Position numbers and translations under genes: made by a program. The notes under the pieces were generated by a model. The model saw nothing but the letters and a program-made list of their open reading frames with translations. It was not told the DNA's origin and ran no database searches. This document shows positions 1 through 8,552 of a stretch of DNA of 64,000 bases, piece after piece. Origin of the DNA: Chitinophagaceae bacterium (GTDB lineage Bacteria; Bacteroidota; Bacteroidia; Chitinophagales; Chitinophagaceae). The DNA lies in NCBI GenBank assembly GCA_023957155.1, contig JAMLHK010000007.1, positions 186,001 through 250,000 of the forward strand, in the 5' to 3' direction. Position 1 is the stretch's first letter. The number at the start of each line of letters is the position of its first letter.

Positions 1-910
1 ACAAAAATGCCAGCGCCAGCCCGAAATGCTCACTCTCCCGGTAACTGAATATATACCAGAAACCATAGATCAGCCAGGTTAATGTAAAAGACAAATAGTA
101 AAGAGGTTTCCAGTATCTTTTAAAGGCAATGATCAGTATTCCCGAGTTGATGATCGCGATATACGTAAATAATACCCCGACTTTCCCGGAACCATCACTC
201 AGCAGGAACGGAATGGCATAAGCGCCAACCATCCCTATATGGGCGATCACCTGGCGGTTATATTTTATTGCCGCCACTACCGTGAAAGCGGTAAAGACGG
301 TCATAAGCAAAAAAGTAGCTGCCTGAGGGATCAGGCTATAGAAACTATAGGCGGCATACGTAATAAAATATAGGATAGCCATAGAGCCGCTTAGCAGAAC
401 AGCGCTGAAATTTTCATACTGCTTTTTGAGTTGTATGGCTAACCCCAGCAAAATGATCCCCACAAGATATCCTAAAATGATCCTTGTCAACGGACTGATG
501 AGCTGGTGATCTATGGCATATTTAGCCCCTATCGCAACGCCGATGACCGTAATACCTATGCCAATTTTGCTTATCAGGTTTTCACCGATAAATTTTTCCA
601 GGTCTGATTTTACGTTGAATCCGGGTTTGACAGACGGAACAGCCTGTTGGCGGGCTTTATGCTTTAGCTGATTGATGCGGGGGAAATCTGCGGACGGATC
701 TTGTTCTTTCACTACGGGCGAACCCGGCTTATGAATAACCTCTGGCTGCGCTACACCTTCAGGCTTCATCAATTCATTGACACCACCTTTTTTTAATTCG
801 CTGATTTCAACCCGTAAGCTATTGATCTCTTTTAAAAAATCATCCTGTTTCTTCAACAGTTCCTCGAGCTTGCTATGAAGCAGATTAATTTTGTCCTGAT
901 TATCCGGCAT
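1..910 (-). CDS. DUF2339 family multi-pass membrane protein (partial, C-terminus beyond window)
   Basis: An open frame runs from an ATG at 908-910 to the window edge with no stop, giving about 303 residues. The first 90 residues are soluble: a charged, leucine-rich coiled-coil segment (LLHSKLEELLKKQDDFLKEI) and then a proline-rich linker. From about residue 105 there are many hydrophobic helices (GENLISKIGIGITVIGVAIG, LGYLVGIILLGLAIQL, and more), the layout of DUF2339 proteins, which usually continue to 700-900 residues with more than 20 membrane helices. The family has no established biochemical role. It is read away from rimO's 3' side on the same strand, with about 155 bp between them. Confidence 0.75.
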   Translation of the reverse strand, partial: MPDNQDKINLLHSKLEELLKKQDDFLKEINSLRVEISELKKGGVNELMKPEGVAQPEVIHKPGSPVVKEQDPSADFPRINQLKHKARQQAVPSVKPGFNVKSDLEKFIGENLISKIGIGITVIGVAIGAKYAIDHQLISPLTRIILGYLVGIILLGLAIQLKKQYENFSAVLLSGSMAILYFITYAAYSFYSLIPQAATFLLMTVFTAFTVVAAIKYNRQVIAHIGMVGAYAIPFLLSDGSGKVGVLFTYIAIINSGILIIAFKRYWKPLYYLSFTLTWLIYGFWYIFSYRESEHFGLALAFL

Positions 911-1065
911 ATTTTCTTAAGGTTTGGGTATCTGTGATCGTTTAGCAGCAAACCTGTTCATTAAAGATAATTAAGAGACCGGGATAATCAGTGAAAACTT
1001 TAAGGCTTTTCATTTCTCCTCAAACCGTACACGATTCTAAAAACAGGTAACCTTCTGTTCCGGAA

Positions 1066-2379
1066 TTATCCTTCTACCACCACGCCTTCCAGGTCATAAT
1101 CATAGGCCCTGACGATCTTTACATTTACAAATTCGCCTATATTCAGCTTTTGCCCGGAGGCAATAATGACTTCATTATCTACTTCCACAGAATCAAATTC
1201 CGTACGGCCGAGGTAACGGCCCGCCTCTTTTTTATCTATCAGTACCTTAAAGACTTTACCTGTTTTTTCCTGGTTCTTCTCTAAGCTGATCTCCTGCTGC
1301 ACTTCCATGATTTCCTGTGCCCGCAGCTTCTTTTCTTCCATTGGAATATTATCTTCCAGGCTATACGCCGAAGTATCTTCCTCATGTGAATAGGTAAAGA
1401 TACCCACCCGGTCAAAACGGTGCTTTTGTAAAAAAGCTTTTACATCCTCCACATCTTCTTCCGTTTCACCCGGGAACCCGGCAATCAGCGTAGTACGTAA
1501 ACAAATACCGGGGATACGGCTCCTGATCTCTCCGATCAGGGTTTCCATCTCAGACCGGGTTATCTGGCGGCGCATACTTTTCAATATCCGGTCACTGCTA
1601 TGCTGTAAAGGCATATCTAAGTAATTGCAGATGTTGTCATGTTGCTTCATGACATCAATAATTTCTAAAGGAAATTTTGACGGATAGGCATAATGCAGGC
1701 GGATCCACTCCAATCCTTTAACCCCGGCAAGCGCATGCAGCAGGGCGGGAAGCTCACGTTTTTTGTAAATATCCAAACCATAATACGTCAGTTCCTGGGC
1801 AATCAGCATGATCTCTTTTACCCCCCTGCTCACTAACCGTTCCGCCTCAGTAACCAATTGCTCTATGGGCTTACTGATATGTTGTCCTCTCATCAGGGGT
1901 ATGGCACAGAAAGCACAGGTACGGTTACAGCCTTCTGAAATTTTCATATACGCATAATGGCTGGGAGTGCTTAACATCCGCTCTCCGACAAGCTCCGTTT
2001 TATAATCCGCCTCAAATCTTTTTAAGATCAGTGGCAGCTCCATGGTACCAAACCAGGCATCTACTTCAGGAATTTCTTCCTCCAGGTTTTGCCGATATCG
2101 CTCAGATAAGCAGCCGGTAACGTATACCTTATCCAACCTGCCCTTTTTTTTAAGCTCCACCTGCTCAATAATGGTATTAACGGATTCTTCTTTAGCCATA
2201 TCTATGAATCCGCAGGTATTGACCACTACAATATTATGGTCGCTTTTTTTACTTTCATGCACTACATGGATATCATTGGCCTTAAGTTGTCCGCTCAGCA
2301 CTTCACTATCCACCAGGTTTTTACTACAGCCCAGCGTAATGATATTCACTTTGTCCTTCCGGAGTGTTTTTGTTTTCAT
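1066..2379 (-). CDS. rimO: Ribosomal protein S12 methylthiotransferase RimO
   Basis: RimO is a radical-SAM enzyme that adds a methylthio group to an aspartate of ribosomal protein S12. The 437-residue length is normal. The N-terminal MTTase domain has its three cluster cysteines at C18 (TLGCSKN), C56 (NTCGF) and C90 (TGCLSER). The radical-SAM cluster is C151/C155/C158 in EGCNRTCAFCAIP. A TRAM-like domain occupies the last 65 residues (GKVFKVLIDKKEAGRYLGRT). The TLGCSKNLVDSE signature separates RimO from MiaB. The start is the only good ATG ahead of the MTTase domain. It appears to be a single-gene unit between the DUF2339 gene and the FGE-fold gene. Confidence 0.93.
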   Translation of the reverse strand: MKTKTLRKDKVNIITLGCSKNLVDSEVLSGQLKANDIHVVHESKKSDHNIVVVNTCGFIDMAKEESVNTIIEQVELKKKGRLDKVYVTGCLSERYRQNLEEEIPEVDAWFGTMELPLILKRFEADYKTELVGERMLSTPSHYAYMKISEGCNRTCAFCAIPLMRGQHISKPIEQLVTEAERLVSRGVKEIMLIAQELTYYGLDIYKKRELPALLHALAGVKGLEWIRLHYAYPSKFPLEIIDVMKQHDNICNYLDMPLQHSSDRILKSMRRQITRSEMETLIGEIRSRIPGICLRTTLIAGFPGETEEDVEDVKAFLQKHRFDRVGIFTYSHEEDTSAYSLEDNIPMEEKKLRAQEIMEVQQEISLEKNQEKTGKVFKVLIDKKEAGRYLGRTEFDSVEVDNEVIIASGQKLNIGEFVNVKIVRAYDYDLEGVVVEG

Positions 2380-2564
2380 ACCGGCGGCGAAATTACGTAA
2401 TATTAGTTTTCATGAAATGATGACAGACCTTTTCATCAGGTACTATATAGCAGAAGATTATGCGGAAAAAGGTGCAGTTGCACTCTTACATTTAGGCTGG
2501 ACAATCATATTCCTTATTTACCCGGGCAAGACAAACCGTTCCGTATCACCCCGGAATGCTGCCG

Positions 2565-3380
2565 TTAATTCGGATACTGAACCAGTCTGAAGCCGGCCAC
2601 ATCATCTTTATAATCCTGTTTCACACTGTTCCGGGTAGATGTTCTGCAATTCAAGGCTTGTGTAAACCAGGATCCTCCTCTTCTCACCCGGGCTGCTCCG
2701 GATGAGGGACCGGTAGGATTGTTGCGCACCTGAAGTTCATAATAATTCTTATTATACCAGTCCTGGCACCATTCCCATACGTTCCCCGTCATATCATATA
2801 AGCCAAGTTCATTAGGCGCCTTCTCTCCTACCGGATGGGGATGCCTGCCACTATTACCACTATGCCAGCCTACGGCATCAATATTGTTGCTGCCGCTGAA
2901 ATGATACCCCCCGGTTTTCAAACCGCCTTTTGCTGCATATTCCCACTCCGCTTCTGTTGGTAATGCAAATCTTTTACCGGTAAGCAGGTTCAATCTTTTA
3001 ATAAAATGCTGCGCATCATCCCAGCTTACCATATCTACCGGGCATTGATCACAGCCTGTAAATTCGCTCGGATTCTTACCCATGATCGCAGTCCACTGAC
3101 GCTGGGTAACGGGATATTTGCTTATCGCAAAACCGTCAACAATCACCTCATACTCGGGTTTTTCATCCGGCTCACCGGAAAAGCTGCCCATTACGAACCT
3201 GCCGCCGGTTACCCAAACCATATTGCCGGATATACTATCTAATACCGACTGACTTACCGACTGCGTTTCGGTCTTTGCCTTTTTAGCCTTCTTTTTTTTC
3301 TCCTTACTCTGTGCCACTAATACATTTAACGACACCAGGCTTAACAATAGCATTAATACGTACCGGGTTATACCGTTCAT
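2565..3380 (-). CDS. Secreted FGE/SUMF1-fold protein, probably without formylglycine-generating activity
   Basis: Starting at the internal ATG at 3380 gives a clean signal peptide (MNGITRYVLMLLLSLVSLNVLVAQ), a lysine-rich linker, and then a full FGE-sulfatase (SUMF1) domain: VTGGRFVMGS near the N-side, ALPTEAEWEYAAKGG in the middle and GGSWFTQALNCRTSTRNS near the C-terminus. True formylglycine-generating enzymes carry a cysteine pair in the GGSYxC-x4-C region. Here the first position is threonine and only the second cysteine (ALNC) remains, so catalysis is doubtful. In Bacteroidota this fold also occurs in non-catalytic envelope proteins. A 24-codon upstream extension to 3452 exists but would destroy the signal peptide. 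The partner is unknown; the sulfatase at 61000-62445 is far away. Confidence 0.75.
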   Translation of the reverse strand: MNGITRYVLMLLLSLVSLNVLVAQSKEKKKKAKKAKTETQSVSQSVLDSISGNMVWVTGGRFVMGSFSGEPDEKPEYEVIVDGFAISKYPVTQRQWTAIMGKNPSEFTGCDQCPVDMVSWDDAQHFIKRLNLLTGKRFALPTEAEWEYAAKGGLKTGGYHFSGSNNIDAVGWHSGNSGRHPHPVGEKAPNELGLYDMTGNVWEWCQDWYNKNYYELQVRNNPTGPSSGAARVRRGGSWFTQALNCRTSTRNSVKQDYKDDVAGFRLVQYPN

Positions 3381-3470
3381 AAAAAAAGTTATAGCTTCAA
3401 ATATAAGGAATTTGAGGCTGGAGAGCGGAGATTTGGTATCCCGGCTTGTCATATCTTCCGGTTACCCGTC

Positions 3471-3502
3471 AAAAAAAATCCCGCCTCTTTGCAGAAGCGG
3501 GA
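3471..3502 (-). terminator. Rho-independent terminator of groES-groL
   Basis: Read on the minus strand, TCCCGCTTC-TGCAAA-GAGGCGGGA forms a GC-rich hairpin followed at once by eight T. It lies 28 bp past the groL stop. Confidence 0.8.
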
Positions 3503-3529
3503 ATATATTCCATAAAAAGATGCTCTATA

Positions 3530-5163
3530 TTAATAGCCCATTCCACCCATATCCGGTGCGCCATGGCTATGTCCTGCTGCTTCCTCTTTCTTAGGTTTGT
3601 CGGCGATCACACATTCCGTAGTGAGCAACATACCTGCGATAGATGCCGCATTTTCCAGTGCAATACGGGTAACTTTGGTAGGATCAATTACACCGGCTTT
3701 GAACAGGTTTTCATATACTTCTGTTCTTGCGTTAAAGCCATAATCACCCTTACCTTCTTTTACTTTCTGTACCACGATGCTACCTTCTGTTCCGCTGTTG
3801 ATAACGATCTGGCGAAGCGGTTCTTCAATAGCCCGTTTTACAATAGCAATTCCTGTCAGCTCATCTTCATTCAGTCCCCTGAATTTTTCCAAAGATTCAA
3901 TAGCACGGATATATGCTATACCACCGCCGGGAACAATACCTTCTTCCACCGCAGCACGGGTTGCATGTAATGCATCATCCACACGGTCTTTCTTTCTTTC
4001 ATTTCCACTTCGGTAGCAGCGCCCACCTGTAATACAGCTACCCCGCTTAATTTAGCCAGGCGTTCCCGTAATTTTTCTTTATCATAATCAGAAGTCGTTA
4101 CTTCGATCTGTGCTTTGATCTGGCTAACCCGTCCGGCGATATCGGCTTTTTTGCCTTTTCCGCCAACAATGGTAGTATTATCTTTATCAATCACCACTCT
4201 CTCCGCCTTTCCTAATGAAGATAAATCAACGGCTTCCAGTTTGTGCCCCATTTCTTCACTGATTACAGAACCGCCGGTGAGGATAGAGATATCGGTAAGC
4301 ATTTCTTTTCTCCTGTCACCAAAGCCCGGAGCTTTAACAGCAGCAACCTTCAGGGTACCACGCAACTTGTTCACAACCAGCGTTGCCAGTGCTTCACCTT
4401 CAAGATCTTCAGAGATGATCAGTAAAGGAGCGCCCTGCTGTGCCACTTTTTCCAGAACCTGAAGAATATCCTTCATGGTGCTGATCTTTTTGTCATAAAT
4501 CAGGATATAAGGCTTTTCCAGCTCTGCCTGCATTTTTTCGCTGTTGGTAACGAAGTAAGGAGAAACATAGCCACGGTCAAACTGCATACCTTCAACCACA
4601 TCTACCAGCGTTTCGGTACCGCGGGCTTCTTCAACGGTAATTACACCGTCTTTACCCACCTTAGCGAAGGCTTCTGCGATCAGCTTTCCGATATTTTCAT
4701 CATTATTGGCAGAGATAGAAGCTACCTGTTGAATTTTTTTCGTGTCGGAACCTACCACCTGTGATTGTCCGCGCAGGTGCTCCACAACTTTCTCTACCGC
4801 TTTGGTAATACCGCGCTTCAGATCCATAGGATTAGCACCGGCAGCTACATTCTTTAAGCCTTCACTAATGATGGCCTGTGCCAGAACCGTTGCTGTTGTA
4901 GTACCATCACCTGCTATATCGGCAGTTTTGCTGGCTACTTCCTTAACCATCTGGGCGCCCATGTTTTCAATAGGATCTTCCAGTTCTATTTCTTTAGCTA
5001 CCGTTACCCCGTCTTTTGTTACAGACGGAGCGCCGAATTTCTTTTCTAATACCACATTACGTCCTTTAGGTCCGAGGGTAACCTTAACCGCGTTGGCAAG
5101 GATATCCACACCTCTTTTCATTTTATTGCGGGCTTCTACTTCGAAGTACAATTGCTTTGCCAT
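3530..5163 (-). pseudogene. groL: 60 kDa chaperonin GroEL, interrupted by a one-base frameshift
   Basis: Two overlapping frames together encode a complete GroEL of about 544 residues. The upstream frame (from 5163) gives the N-terminus through [13 protein letters not shown] and then drifts out of frame. The downstream frame (ending at 3530) resumes with [20 protein letters not shown]. Restoring one T in the CTTTCTTT stretch at 3989-3991 joins them as [20 protein letters not shown], the normal GroEL sequence. Both halves look intact otherwise: the ATP-binding [12 protein letters not shown] motif near residue 87, and a short C-terminal tail ending GGMGY. GroEL is essential and no second copy is in the window, so a sequencing or assembly deletion in a short tandem repeat is the likeliest cause. 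It forms the chaperonin with GroES encoded just upstream. Confidence 0.9.
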
Positions 5164-5241
5164 AATTATAACAATTTGAAAATTTGAAAATTGATAAGTT
5201 GAAAATAAAAATCACCTGCCGTTGAGTAGCAGGCAGAACGT

Positions 5242-5523
5242 TTAAACGATCGCTAAAATGTCAGACTCTCTCATGATAAGATAATCGGCACCATCAATCG
5301 TAATTTCAGTACCGGCATACTTACCATATAAAACCGTATCCCCGGATTTTACACTTACCGGCTCGTCTTTTTTACCGGGTCCTGCTGCAACAACAGTTCC
5401 ACGCTGAGGTTTTTCTTTAGCCGTATCAGGAATAATAATACCGCCGGCAGTTTTTTCCTCGGCAGCAGCGGGTTTAACGATCACCCTGTCATGAAGTGGA
5501 GTTACATTGAACTTTTTAGACAT
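5242..5523 (-). CDS. groS: 10 kDa co-chaperonin GroES
   Basis: GroES is the heptameric lid of the GroEL chamber. This 93-residue protein has the family's N-terminal [10 protein letters not shown], the mobile-loop region [23 protein letters not shown], and the C-terminal [16 protein letters not shown]; length and order are standard. It is first in the groES-groL operon, 78 bp ahead of groL. The gap contains an AT-rich repeat, AATTTGAAAATTTGAAAATT-like (about 5170-5205), which also appears in other gaps. No CIRCE element (TTAGCACTC-N9-GAGTGCTAA) is visible upstream. Confidence 0.96.
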   Translation of the reverse strand: MSKKFNVTPLHDRVIVKPAAAEEKTAGGIIIPDTAKEKPQRGTVVAAGPGKKDEPVSVKSGDTVLYGKYAGTEITIDGADYLIMRESDILAIV

Positions 5524-6054
5524 AGTTAATAATTTTTTGTGTTAGTTAAAGATCAAATCTTTAAGACTGTCTTAGGCAAACGAATAACATGCCAAAGCCC
5601 CCAGCCCGGAAAAAATTTCAGGTTTTATAACTATTTAGGGGGGAAATCAAAAAGTTGGCAGGATTTACCCTAACAGGATATGCCAAATTTACACAAAGGA
5701 ACGGGATCTGAGACCTGCCTGTCGGCAGAAAGGTTTCTGATTTGAGATTTAAAATTTGAAATTTGAGATTGGGCACCCGGTTAAGCAGGGCGCTATGGCT
5801 ATCCGTCATCGGCTTCCGGCAGAACCAACCCCGAACCATAAAATTCTGGCTATCTGCAATCTGCTGTCAGCGGAAATCCAAAAGCCTGGGACATGCACGT
5901 GCGGGGCAAAATTAGAAAGCTGAGGGATACTTGGCATTGCTGTCCCTACCATAAACTATAAACTTCCAAACTATAAACTCCCTGAAACCTCACCCAAACT
6001 TGCCACTTTCTCAATTTTAAATTACCTTCGCCGCCGTTTAATAAGTTCTTTAAG
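5524..6054. other. 531-bp intergenic region with dispersed short repeats
   Basis: This is the divergent gap between groS and nusB. It holds a 13-bp palindrome near groS (5562-5574), an imperfect CCTGCCTG/CGGCAG hairpin near 5716-5730, an AATTTGAAATTTGAGATT-type repeat (about 5744-5772) and a phrase, AAACTATAAACTTCC, at about 5950-5990. All three repeat styles recur in other gaps of the window. The minus-strand frame at 5618-5839 is built from these repeats and is not judged a gene. Confidence 0.6.
5562..5574. promoter_or_regulatory. 13-bp palindrome upstream of groES
   Basis: TAAGAC-T-GTCTTA is a perfect inverted repeat with a one-base centre, 38 bp upstream of the groS ATG. Its place suits an operator for heat-shock control, but it matches no operator I know, and a near-consensus -7 element (TTCGTTTG on the minus strand) lies just upstream. 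Confidence 0.3.
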
Positions 6055-6981
6055 ATGATCAGCAGAAGAAATATCAGGGTTAAAGTGATGCAAACCCTGT
6101 ACACTATTGAAACAACCGAAGACCAGAAAGATAAAGCAAAAAGGCTGCTGGATAAACACTTAGAGCAGTCGCGGCAAATATTCGTTTATCTGCTGCATTT
6201 TATTACCGGGGTTGCCCGGTATGCCGAACAGGATGCTCATAACCGGTCATCAAAGCATCTGCCTACCGAACAGGATCTTAATGTAAATATCAAAATAGCA
6301 GGTAATGAGCTGATATGGAATATCCTGGAAGATCATTCCTACCAGCAGGCCTGTAACGATATTAAGCCCGGCCAATGGGACAACAGTGATCTTACCCGGA
6401 AGATCTACCTGCAACTCACGGAAGCGCCTGCTTATAAGGAGTATATAGCGCTTAATGAGCGTAATAAAAAGTCGGAAAGGAGCATATTAGAATTTATTTT
6501 TACCGATCTCATGCTCGCGAATGAAGATTTTACCTCGGAAATGGAGGATATTTTTATTCACTGGGATGATGATGCGGAGATGATGAACCAGCTTGTGCTG
6601 AACTTCCTGCAAAAACCTGCCCAGTGTAATTTCCAGGACATGCTGGGCACAGAAAAAAGGAAATTTGCCCATGACCTGCTCGATGCCGTAATCCATAAGG
6701 AATCCTTTTGTATGGAACTGATCAAACCCAAGCTCAAGAACTGGGATGCCGAAAGAATAGCCATACTGGATATGATCCTGATGCGTATGGGGCTGTGCGA
6801 ATTCCTGTATTTTGATACCATTCCCACCAAAGTGACCATCAACGAATATATTGACTTAGCCAAAGCATACAGCACGCCCCAAAGCGGGCAGTTTGTCAAC
6901 GGCATCCTGGATAACATCCATAAAGAACTGCTGGCACAGGACAAACTGCATAAAACATCTTATAAAAAACCGGGAAATTAA
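6055..6981 (+). CDS. nusB: Transcription antitermination protein NusB
   Basis: NusB binds boxA RNA with S10 in antitermination complexes. The N-terminus MISRRNIRVKVMQTLYTIE matches the family start, with the RRxxRxxxMQxLY motif. The C-terminal 120 residues hold the conserved end: WDAERIAILDMILMRMGLCEFLYF, TKVTINEYIDLAKAYSTPQSGQFVNGILDNI. At 308 residues it is about twice the E. coli length, with a lineage-specific middle insert, as is usual for Bacteroidota NusB. It is followed within 70 bp by the DUF1573 gene and yajC, the common gene order in this phylum. Confidence 0.92.
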   Translation: MISRRNIRVKVMQTLYTIETTEDQKDKAKRLLDKHLEQSRQIFVYLLHFITGVARYAEQDAHNRSSKHLPTEQDLNVNIKIAGNELIWNILEDHSYQQACNDIKPGQWDNSDLTRKIYLQLTEAPAYKEYIALNERNKKSERSILEFIFTDLMLANEDFTSEMEDIFIHWDDDAEMMNQLVLNFLQKPAQCNFQDMLGTEKRKFAHDLLDAVIHKESFCMELIKPKLKNWDAERIAILDMILMRMGLCEFLYFDTIPTKVTINEYIDLAKAYSTPQSGQFVNGILDNIHKELLAQDKLHKTSYKKPGN

Positions 6982-7017
6982 AGCCGGTGATGCCATGATG
7001 GTTTGCCCTCAAATGCC

Positions 7018-7025
7018 TACATTTG
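7018..7025 (+). promoter_or_regulatory. Probable -7 promoter element of the DUF1573 gene
   Basis: TACATTTG matches the Bacteroidota -7 consensus TAnnTTTG. It lies 22 bp before the ATG at 7048 and inside the longer frame that would start at 7003, so it supports the downstream start. No well-spaced -33 TTTG is present. Confidence 0.4.
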
Positions 7026-7047
7026 CAGTTCTAAAGTAATTACAACA

Positions 7048-7491
7048 ATGACCAAGAACCCTTTTTTACTTTTGGCTGTTTTGAGCATTGTATTCATCGC
7101 CTGCCAGTCGCCTGAAAACAAACCGGCAGAGAACCTTAATCATGTTATAGCCCCGGCAAATGACCAGGAGCCCGTAACCACTATTCAATGGATTGACTCA
7201 ACCTTTGATAAGGGCATCATTACCGAAGGCGAAAAAATAGAAATTGTATATCGCTTTAAAAATACCGGGGATAAGCCGCTGGTCATAAAAGATGTTCGTC
7301 CTTCATGCGGCTGTACCGTTGCGGAAAAGCCCCTGGAACCTATTGCACCGGGAAAAGAAGGCAGTATAAAAGCTGTATTTGACAGTCAGAATAAACCCGG
7401 ACCCGCACATAAAACCATAACGGTCATCTCCAATACCCGGCCGGAAAACTATGCACTAACCTTTAATGTAACCGTCAATAAAAAAAGTTAG
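7048..7491 (+). CDS. DUF1573 domain lipoprotein
   Basis: The ATG at 7048 begins a short lipoprotein signal (MTKNPFLLLAVLSIVFIAC) with the lipobox FIAC. The rest is one DUF1573 domain, an immunoglobulin-like fold: EKIEIVYRFKNTGDKPLVIKDVRPSCGCTVAEKP, then IAPGKEGSIKAVFDSQNKPGPAHKTITVISNT. The PSCGCT motif is the family signature. Many such genes sit between nusB and yajC in Bacteroidota, as here. A role in the envelope is likely, but no reaction is known. An upstream frame to 7003 has no signal-like features. Confidence 0.85.
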   Translation: MTKNPFLLLAVLSIVFIACQSPENKPAENLNHVIAPANDQEPVTTIQWIDSTFDKGIITEGEKIEIVYRFKNTGDKPLVIKDVRPSCGCTVAEKPLEPIAPGKEGSIKAVFDSQNKPGPAHKTITVISNTRPENYALTFNVTVNKKS

Positions 7492-7514
7492 TCTTTACTA
7501 TTTAAACCATACAC

Positions 7515-7841
7515 ATGAACAATTATCTCGTTTTACTACAAAGTGGCGGAGGCAACGCACAAATGATGCAGATGATAATGCTTGTAGGTATTATTGCTGT
7601 ATTTTACTTTTTTATGATCCGCCCCCAAACCAAAAAGGCAAAAGAAGCCAAAAACTTCCAAAACAGTCTGCAAAAAGGTGATAAGATCGTTACTATTGCA
7701 GGTATACATGGCAAAATTGACAAAATTGAAGACAATACCATTCAGTTGGAAGTAAGTCCGGGCAGCTACCTGCGTATTGAAAAAAGTGCAGTAAGCATGG
7801 AATGGAGTAAACAGCTGAACAGCGGCGCTGACAAAAAATAA
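7515..7841 (+). CDS. yajC: Preprotein translocase accessory subunit YajC
   Basis: YajC associates with SecDF at the SecYEG translocon. The 108-residue protein has one N-terminal transmembrane helix (MMQMIMLVGIIAVFYFFMIRPQTKKAKE, about residues 17-36) ending in the family motif FMIRPQxK. A small soluble domain follows (LQKGDKIVTIAGIHGKIDKIEDNTIQLEV), with its GDKIVTIAGIHGKI signature. It follows the DUF1573 gene by 23 bp and ends at a strong terminator. The partner secDF lies at 16824-19892. Confidence 0.93.
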   Translation: MNNYLVLLQSGGGNAQMMQMIMLVGIIAVFYFFMIRPQTKKAKEAKNFQNSLQKGDKIVTIAGIHGKIDKIEDNTIQLEVSPGSYLRIEKSAVSMEWSKQLNSGADKK

Positions 7842-7865
7842 GCCGCTACAAAATCTTAGCTTTAT

Positions 7866-7908
7866 ATCCGGGATCCCAAACCATAAGGATCTCGGATTTT
7901 TATTTTTC
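7866..7908 (+). terminator. Rho-independent terminator after yajC
   Basis: ATCCGGGATCC and GGATCTCGGAT pair over 11 bp with one G-U wobble across a 10-base loop, followed by TTTTTATTTTT. It ends the nusB-yajC unit before coaE. Confidence 0.85.
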
Positions 7909-7930
7909 ACACATCTTAAATCATCAACTT

Positions 7931-8527
7931 GTGCTGAAAGCCGGATTAACAGGTGGTATCGGGTCGGGGAAAAGCACCGTTGCCCGTATTTTTAAGCTCC
8001 TGGGTATACCCGTTTTTGATGCTGACGCCACTGCAAAAACCATTATGAATGAAGATGAAAATCTCAAATCATCTATCATCGCCTCTTTTGGAGAAGCGGC
8101 CTATACAAATGGCATACTCAACCGGAACTATATATCTTCTATCGTGTTTCAAAACGAAGAGAAGCTGGCCTTGTTAAATGCACTGGTTCATCCGGCTACC
8201 ATAGGCGCCGCAGAGCGCTGGATACAACAACAAAACGCACCCTATATAATTAAAGAAGCGGCACTGATATTTGAAAGCGGATCACAGGAAGGGCTGGACA
8301 TCATCATTGGCGTGTATGCGCCCCAAACGCTCCGGATACACAGAACCATGCAGCGTGATAAAATCAGCCGAGAAGCCGTGCTCAACCGCATACATAACCA
8401 GATTGACGAAGAGCTGAAAATGAAACTCTGTGATTTTGTGATCTATAATGACGAACAACAGTTGCTGATCCCCCAGGTCATAGCCCTACATGAACAATTG
8501 TTGCTCCGGGGTTACGGACAATCTTAA
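7931..8527 (+). CDS. coaE: Dephospho-CoA kinase
   Basis: CoaE performs the last step of coenzyme A synthesis, ATP-dependent phosphorylation of dephospho-CoA. The start is GTG, chosen because the P-loop GGIGSGKST (residues 8-16) follows at the usual distance. The family motifs VFDADATAK (residue 36 on), ALVHP, IIKEAALIFESGSQ and a substrate-lid segment (RTMQRDKISREAVLNRIHNQID) are in order. At 198 residues the length is standard. The gene starts about 22 bp past the yajC terminator. Confidence 0.94.
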   Translation: MLKAGLTGGIGSGKSTVARIFKLLGIPVFDADATAKTIMNEDENLKSSIIASFGEAAYTNGILNRNYISSIVFQNEEKLALLNALVHPATIGAAERWIQQQNAPYIIKEAALIFESGSQEGLDIIIGVYAPQTLRIHRTMQRDKISREAVLNRIHNQIDEELKMKLCDFVIYNDEQQLLIPQVIALHEQLLLRGYGQS

Positions 8528-8552
8528 TTACACATTACAGCAACACGCTAAG

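Noticed and set aside
2042-2590. 182-codon plus-strand frame over rimO
   Set aside because: Antisense to conserved rimO and the gap after it; no recognisable domain.
3916-3982. Programmed ribosomal frameshift in groL
   Set aside because: No slippery heptamer or pseudoknot is evident, GroEL is not known to use one, and a lost base in a tandem repeat explains it.
4115-4462. Plus-strand frames inside groL
   Set aside because: They are antisense shadows of a strongly conserved gene and carry no motifs of their own.
5618-5839. Minus-strand 73-codon frame upstream of groES
   Set aside because: It is composed of AATTTGAAATTTGAG-type intergenic repeats and has no protein-like signature.
5524-6054. 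CIRCE operator upstream of groES
   Set aside because: No TTAGCACTC-N9-GAGTGCTAA or close variant is present.
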